Assembly (NCBI GenBank): GCA_003486025.1
Contig: DNHA01000078.1
Location: 1 to 8,427, forward strand
Direction: 5' to 3'
DNA: 8,427 bases
From: Micrococcaceae bacterium
GTDB lineage: Bacteria; Actinomycetota; Actinomycetes; Actinomycetales; Micrococcaceae
Shown here: positions 5,714 through 8,427 of the stretch, in pieces
Position numbering within the stretch: the stretch's first letter is position 1
Layout: each line of letters begins with the position of its first letter
Made by a program: the position numbers and the translations under genes
Notes under the pieces: generated by a model
What the model was told of the DNA's origin: nothing
Database searches by the model: none
What the model saw: only the letters and a program-made list of their open reading frames with translations

Positions 5714-6964
5714 CTACGCCGGAATTTTTCGTTCACCGGCCAGTGAGGTTACTGACCAAAAGGCCAGCAAGAGGGCCAGTAATGCGCAGAGGATGCTGAA
5801 GACCAGAATGCTCAGCTCTTGGCCATAAACTCCTACGGCCCAGCCCAACGCGATCACCGGCAACGCGCTGCCAAGGTAGGTCATCAGGTAGATGGTGGAA
5901 ACGGTCTGGGCGTGCAGTGATGCTGAGACGGCGTTGACCGCGCCGCTGAATGCGGTCCTGAATGCCATCCCCTGCCCTAGCCCAATGAGTGCCAACGCGG
6001 CAATAGCTGAGCCCAATGAACCATGTTCGGCGGCGATCACCAGTCCGATGGTGCTGGCTGCCAGAATCACCAACCCGACCGGCAACAGGTATTTTCCGCC
6101 GCGGATGATCACCTGCGAGAGCGCCGAGACGCCCAGTGGCAGGCCGGCGATGAGTCCGATCACCGGGAGCAGTTCCAGGTCAAAAACTTGCGCGAAGTAG
6201 CCCGGGGCCAGCGACAATGCAAACCCGAATACCGCAAAACTCAAGAATCCGACCAGTGCGCCCATCCAGAATTTTGCGCGTGCCTCGGCCGGAATGCCCA
6301 GTCGGCGCGGGGCTAGGGCCCGATGGCGGTCTCCTCGTTCAGCCATCGCGATGGCCGGGCGTGCCTTCAACGCGACTAACGGGATCAGGGTTGCCAAGAG
6401 CAGTATCGCTTGGACCGTGAACACGGTGCTGCGCCCGCCCGGAAGCAGCGCAAGCACTCCACCCAGAAGCGGTCCGAAGGCCACACCACCAGATGAAGCA
6501 AACAATGTGAAGCGTGAGGCCCACTCGGGTTTATGCGGCAGCAACTCACGCAATGCGGCGGCGCTGGCTCCGGTGGCCAGTGCCACGCCCGCTCCTTGCA
6601 GGCCGCGGCCCAAGCACAGTTCCCACAGGCTTGTGGCGCTGCCGAAACTGATGGTGCCCACCAGCGAGACGATAATGGCGAGCACCAATGCGGCCCGGCG
6701 TCCGATGTGATCTGACCAGTGGCCCACGATGCAGAGGAAAAACATCAGTGAGCAGACGTAGCTGGCGAAGGCAATAGTTGTGCCCATGGCACCAAGTTCG
6801 AGGTCCTGCTGCAGCTGCGGGTACAGCGGGGTGGCAAGGTTGGCTCCGACCAGCAGGGTGAAACTGACCAGCACCGTAATACCGAGCCGGGTATTAATCC
6901 CGGGATTCCACGATCGCACGGTGGTTCGGGCCGGTTGCATGCGTAGTTCACTGATTACCGACAT
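5714..6964 (-). CDS. DHA1-type MFS transporter (putative exporter)
   Basis: This 416-residue protein has about 12 transmembrane helices. Motif A is GHWSDHIGRRAAL (81-93) between helices 2 and 3, and motif C is SGGVAFGPLLGG (158-169) in helix 5. Motif C is characteristic of proton-coupled antiporters, so export is more likely than uptake. Helix 1 ends in ANLATPLYPQLQQDL (41-55), which resembles many DHA1 drug or metabolite exporters. A central loop near 200-235 separates the halves. The frame is open a further 48 codons upstream, but the ATG at 6964 is chosen because GGAG lies 5 nt before it and the upstream part is polar and covers the structured leader. The gene is divergent from an Lrp-family regulator gene and followed after 10 bp by a small membrane protein gene. 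The substrate is unknown; the Lrp context suggests an amino acid or a related small molecule. Confidence 0.9.
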   Translation of the reverse strand: MSVISELRMQPARTTVRSWNPGINTRLGITVLVSFTLLVGANLATPLYPQLQQDLELGAMGTTIAFASYVCSLMFFLCIVGHWSDHIGRRAALVLAIIVSLVGTISFGSATSLWELCLGRGLQGAGVALATGASAAALRELLPHKPEWASRFTLFASSGGVAFGPLLGGVLALLPGGRSTVFTVQAILLLATLIPLVALKARPAIAMAERGDRHRALAPRRLGIPAEARAKFWMGALVGFLSFAVFGFALSLAPGYFAQVFDLELLPVIGLIAGLPLGVSALSQVIIRGGKYLLPVGLVILAASTIGLVIAAEHGSLGSAIAALALIGLGQGMAFRTAFSGAVNAVSASLHAQTVSTIYLMTYLGSALPVIALGWAVGVYGQELSILVFSILCALLALLLAFWSVTSLAGERKIPA

Positions 6965-7027
6965 GTTTTCTCCGAAGCGGCGCGTGGTCCAAGGGATCTC
7001 GCCAGGTTGTTGCATTAGAAAGTTTTT

Positions 7028-7057
7028 GCCGGCGGGGTTACTCGATACCCCGCCGGC
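7028..7057 (-). repeat. Perfect 11-bp GC-rich inverted repeat in the MFS leader
   Basis: GCCGGCGGGGT (7028-7038) is the exact complement of ACCCCGCCGGC (7047-7057) around an 8-nt loop. Neither strand has a T-run after the stem; on the minus strand it is followed by AAAAAC. It is therefore not a standard terminator. It lies about 60-90 nt before the MFS ATG within the predicted leader, so the mRNA would carry a very stable hairpin. Confidence 0.7.
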
Positions 7058-7080
7058 TAGTTGAGCGATCTGTAAGAAAA

Positions 7081-7110
7081 TGTCTACTGATCTAGACCGT
7101 TCACTCACAA
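7081..7110 (-). promoter_or_regulatory. Possible promoter of the MFS-membrane protein operon
   Basis: On the minus strand, TTGTGA (plus positions 7105-7110) and TAGACA (7081-7086) are separated by 18 nt. The -35 is fair (4 of 6) and the -10 weak (3 of 6). This would start the mRNA near 7074 and give a leader of about 110 nt that contains the 11-bp inverted repeat. Confidence 0.3.
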
Positions 7111-7144
7111 ATATCCGGCAAAGCGAGGCAACGGGGCTAAAAAG

Positions 7145-7174
7145 TTGTTAGAGTTTGAGCAAAATAATCAAAAT
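7145..7174 (+). promoter_or_regulatory. Possible lrp promoter and AT-rich regulator site
   Basis: TTGTTA (7145-7150) and CAAAAT (7169-7174) are 18 nt apart and could serve as -35 and -10 for the Lrp-family gene. The same AT-rich stretch has two short dyads, TTTG/CAAA (7154-7163) and TCAA/TTGA (7168-7179). Lrp/AsnC proteins often bind loose AT-rich dyads near their own promoters, so this is the most likely autoregulatory site. The evidence is weak. Confidence 0.3.
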
Positions 7175-7205
7175 ATTGACCCGCAGGGGTCTGAGGAGTG
7201 AGCAA

Positions 7206-7682
7206 ATGGTGCGTTTGGATGACGTCGACCTGAAAATTCTGCTGGCGTTGATCCGCGACCCCAGGATTCAGATATCCGAACTTGCCGACGAAGTTGCGGT
7301 GGCGCGAAACACGGCTCAATCCCGTTTGCGCCGACTGCAGCGCGCAGAGGTCCTGCGTGCTGGCGGCAGAGATGTAGATCTGTCCAAACTCGGCTATGAC
7401 GTGCTGGCTTTCGTCACTCTGGAAGTACTTCACCGTGAACTTGATACCGTAGTGACCTCGCTGCGGCAGATCCCCAATGTGCTGGAAATCCATGAAACTT
7501 CGGGCCGCGGTGACGTCTGGGTCAGGCTCATCGCCACCGACACCCATCAATTGCAATCGGCGTTGCGGCAGATTCTTCGGATCAAGGGAGTGACCCGTTC
7601 CGAGACGACCTTCGCGCTGCATACGCATTTGGCTTACCGCACCTCTCCACTGCTGGAGCACTACGCTGAGCACAATCACTGA
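7206..7682 (+). CDS. Lrp/AsnC-family transcriptional regulator
   Basis: This 158-residue protein has the normal length and two-domain layout of the family. Residues 4-50 form the winged helix-turn-helix: LDDVDLKILLALIRDPRIQI, then SELADEV, then the recognition helix ARNTAQSRLRRLQ. Residues about 65-150 form the RAM effector-binding domain, with the linker DLSKLGYDVLAFVTLEV and a GRGDVWVRLIATD strand (100-112). The ATG at 7206 is set by GAGGAG 7 nt upstream; an in-frame TTG at 7155 is rejected. Such proteins assemble as multimers and respond to amino acids or related small molecules. The gene is divergent from the MFS-membrane protein operon across 241 bp, which makes that operon the likely target. 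The effector is unknown. Confidence 0.93.
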   Translation: MVRLDDVDLKILLALIRDPRIQISELADEVAVARNTAQSRLRRLQRAEVLRAGGRDVDLSKLGYDVLAFVTLEVLHRELDTVVTSLRQIPNVLEIHETSGRGDVWVRLIATDTHQLQSALRQILRIKGVTRSETTFALHTHLAYRTSPLLEHYAEHNH

Positions 7683-7707
7683 AAGTGCTGAAAATACAAG
7701 TCTTTCC

Positions 7708-7736
7708 TTGAAAGGGTTACCGGCCTAGGCTGTGAT
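7708..7736 (+). promoter_or_regulatory. Predicted promoter of the acidic-protein gene
   Basis: TTGAAA (7708-7713) matches the -35 consensus at 5 of 6 positions and TGTGAT (7731-7736) the -10 at 4 of 6, with a 17-nt spacer. The predicted transcript start is near 7743, which puts the leader hairpin at the very 5' end of the mRNA. A TAGGCT at 7726-7731 is an alternative -10, but no good -35 lies at the right distance. Confidence 0.5.
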
Positions 7737-7748
7737 TACGAGATGTCA

Positions 7749-7782
7749 CGAGGGATAACCCCGACTCTCGTCGGGTCCCTCG
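7749..7782 (+). promoter_or_regulatory. Strong stem-loop in the leader of the acidic-protein gene
   Basis: CGAGGGA (7749-7755) pairs with TCCCTCG (7776-7782), and CCCGAC (7760-7765) pairs with GTCGGG (7770-7775) around a TCTC loop. The result is a 13-bp stem interrupted only by a 4-nt TAAC bulge on the 5' side. No T-run follows, so it is unlikely to terminate the lrp transcript. It ends 8 nt before the GGAGGAG ribosome binding site, which suggests a role in mRNA stability or translation. Confidence 0.65.
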
Positions 7783-7803
7783 CAATGTGTGGAGGAGTAC
7801 GCC

Positions 7804-8040
7804 ATGACTAAGGATTTTGAACCAACCGATTTCAATCCGGAGTATGGGAACGATATCTACGAGCCGGATGACGGACGCGATTCCCAAGCCTACGAAGGCT
7901 CCAGCGATGCCCCCGAAACGATGCGCAACATCGATCCGCTCGCCACTCGCAGCTACCTGCTTGATGATGATCTGGAAACCGAAGCGCAACTGGATAATGA
8001 ATTCACCGAAGAATCCAATGACGACGAAGATGAGGACTAG
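7804..8040 (+). CDS. Very acidic small protein of unknown function
   Basis: This 78-residue protein is not one I recognise. It has 16 Asp and 12 Glu against one Lys and three Arg, a net charge near -24. It has no Cys, no hydrophobic segment and no signal peptide, so it is probably cytosolic and largely disordered. Tyrosines are spaced through the first two thirds, and the C-terminus is a run of Asp and Glu (EESNDDEDED). The start is secure: a near-perfect GGAGGAG lies 6 nt before the ATG. The strong ribosome binding site, a recognisable promoter and a stable leader hairpin suggest a well-expressed gene. Its neighbours, an Lrp regulator before and a LysR regulator after, do not reveal a role. 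Nucleic-acid mimicry, metal binding or osmotic function are all open. Confidence 0.8.
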   Translation: MTKDFEPTDFNPEYGNDIYEPDDGRDSQAYEGSSDAPETMRNIDPLATRSYLLDDDLETEAQLDNEFTEESNDDEDED

Positions 8041-8048
8041 CTCACTGA

Positions 8049-8063
8049 CTAAGCATCCCTTAG
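8049..8063 (+). terminator. Possible weak hairpin after the acidic-protein gene
   Basis: CTAAG (8049-8053) can pair with CTTAG (8059-8063) around a 5-nt loop, starting 8 nt after the stop codon. The stem is only 5 bp and the following bases carry no real T-run, so any terminator function is doubtful. Confidence 0.2.
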
Positions 8064-8074
8064 GCTTCTGCGTT

Positions 8075-8080
8075 TAGAAT
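8075..8080 (+). promoter_or_regulatory. -10 box of a probably leaderless LysR gene
   Basis: TAGAAT (8075-8080) matches the -10 consensus at 5 of 6 positions and ends 6 nt before the GTG at 8087. Transcription would start at or next to the start codon. No good -35 is visible. The lack of a ribosome binding site before the GTG supports the same reading. Confidence 0.5.
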
Positions 8081-8086
8081 TTAGAA

Positions 8087-8427
8087 GTGATCAATCCAGT
8101 CCATCTGCGCACCCTGCTCGAAGTGGTGGCGCATCGTTCCTTCGCCACGGCCGCAACCCGGCTGGGCTATACCGCCAGCGCCGTCTCCCAGCAAATGACA
8201 GCCCTAGAACGCAGCACCGGAACAACTTTGTTCCTACGCGGTGCCCGGTCCATCACGCCCACCCCCGGTGCGATGCGGATGGTGCGGCATGCCAAACGCG
8301 TGTTGACGGACCTCGACGCACTGATGGCAGACGTCGCCACCATCTCCACGGGCTCCAGCGAGCGTGAGGAAATCAAGCTGGGGATCTTCCCCTCGCTGGC
8401 CACGTACGCACTGCCCAAGCTATTGAC
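8087..8427 (+). CDS. LysR-family transcriptional regulator (5' part, runs off the window)
   Basis: Translation from the GTG at 8087 stays open for 113 codons to the end of the window. Residues 6-17 read HLRTLLEVVAHR, then SFATAATRLGYTASAVSQ (18-35) and QMTALERSTGTTLFLRG (36-52). This is the complete LysR winged helix-turn-helix with its A-A-x-x-L-x-x-[ST]-x-[SP]-[AT]-[VI]-S-x-x-[IM] pattern. The linker helix follows, then the start of the effector domain at EIKLGIFPSLATYALP (about 95-110). Full-length members are about 290-310 residues, so roughly a third is present. No ribosome binding site precedes the GTG, but a good -10 box lies just upstream, so the mRNA is probably leaderless. Targets and ligand are unknown, as the downstream neighbour is not in the window. 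Confidence 0.93.
   Translation, partial: MINPVHLRTLLEVVAHRSFATAATRLGYTASAVSQQMTALERSTGTTLFLRGARSITPTPGAMRMVRHAKRVLTDLDALMADVATISTGSSEREEIKLGIFPSLATYALPKLL

Noticed and set aside
5704..5736. GTG start for the small membrane protein, overlapping the MFS gene
   Set aside because: There is no ribosome binding site before it, while the ATG at 5703 has AGAAAG and a normal spacing after the MFS stop.
6965..7108. 48-residue N-terminal extension of the DHA1-type transporter
   Set aside because: It is polar, covers the leader hairpin, and lacks a ribosome binding site; GGAG sits right before the ATG at 6964.
7137..7679. A 180-codon minus-strand frame opposite the Lrp gene
   Set aside because: The Lrp frame has clear domain motifs and a ribosome binding site; the antisense frame is almost exactly superimposed on it and has neither.
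7749..7782. The stem-loop as terminator of the lrp transcript
   Set aside because: No T-run follows the stem and it lies after a good promoter, directly before a ribosome binding site, so it fits a leader element better.

Overview
The window looks like chromosomal DNA from a high-GC Gram-positive bacterium, most likely a member of the Micrococcaceae (Arthrobacter or Glutamicibacter type). The grounds are the moderately high GC content with GC-rich third codon positions, GTG starts, an apparently leaderless regulator gene, and a small cold-shock protein of the form usual in that group. It is an ordinary metabolism, transport and regulation neighbourhood. I see no transposase, integrase, CRISPR array, rRNA or tRNA, and nothing that looks like a phage or defence island.

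Left part (1-3619). The 3' end of a UPF0126/TRIC-type membrane protein gene runs into the 3' end of a CynX/NimT-like MFS transporter gene. That transporter lies downstream of a TetR-family regulator in one minus-strand operon. Divergent from the regulator is a 14-helix QacA-type (DHA2) drug exporter gene. The 130-bp gap between them holds a 28-bp imperfect palindrome that sits across the predicted promoters. The simplest model is one TetR protein that represses itself, its operon partner and the divergent exporter, so that two unrelated MFS pumps respond to one ligand.

Middle (3620-5234). A monocistronic cold-shock gene has a leader of about 205 nt with a hairpin before its ribosome binding site, and it ends at a very strong intrinsic terminator. 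A YhbW-type luciferase-like flavin monooxygenase gene follows and overlaps the next, convergent gene by 14 bp.

Right part (5221-8427). A minus-strand pair encodes a DHA1-type MFS transporter and a small four-helix membrane protein of unknown role. It is divergent from an Lrp/AsnC regulator gene, again a regulator-exporter pairing. The MFS leader carries a perfect 11-bp GC-rich inverted repeat. Next comes a very acidic 78-residue protein of unknown function, whose mRNA is predicted to begin with a 13-bp stem-loop directly before a strong ribosome binding site. The window ends inside a LysR-family regulator gene whose -10 box sits so close to the GTG that its mRNA is probably leaderless.

The recurring theme is local regulators (TetR, Lrp, LysR), two of them paired with MFS transporters. 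The best candidates for something undescribed are the two-pump TetR module, the unknown membrane protein in the Lrp/MFS operon, and the acidic protein with its structured leader.
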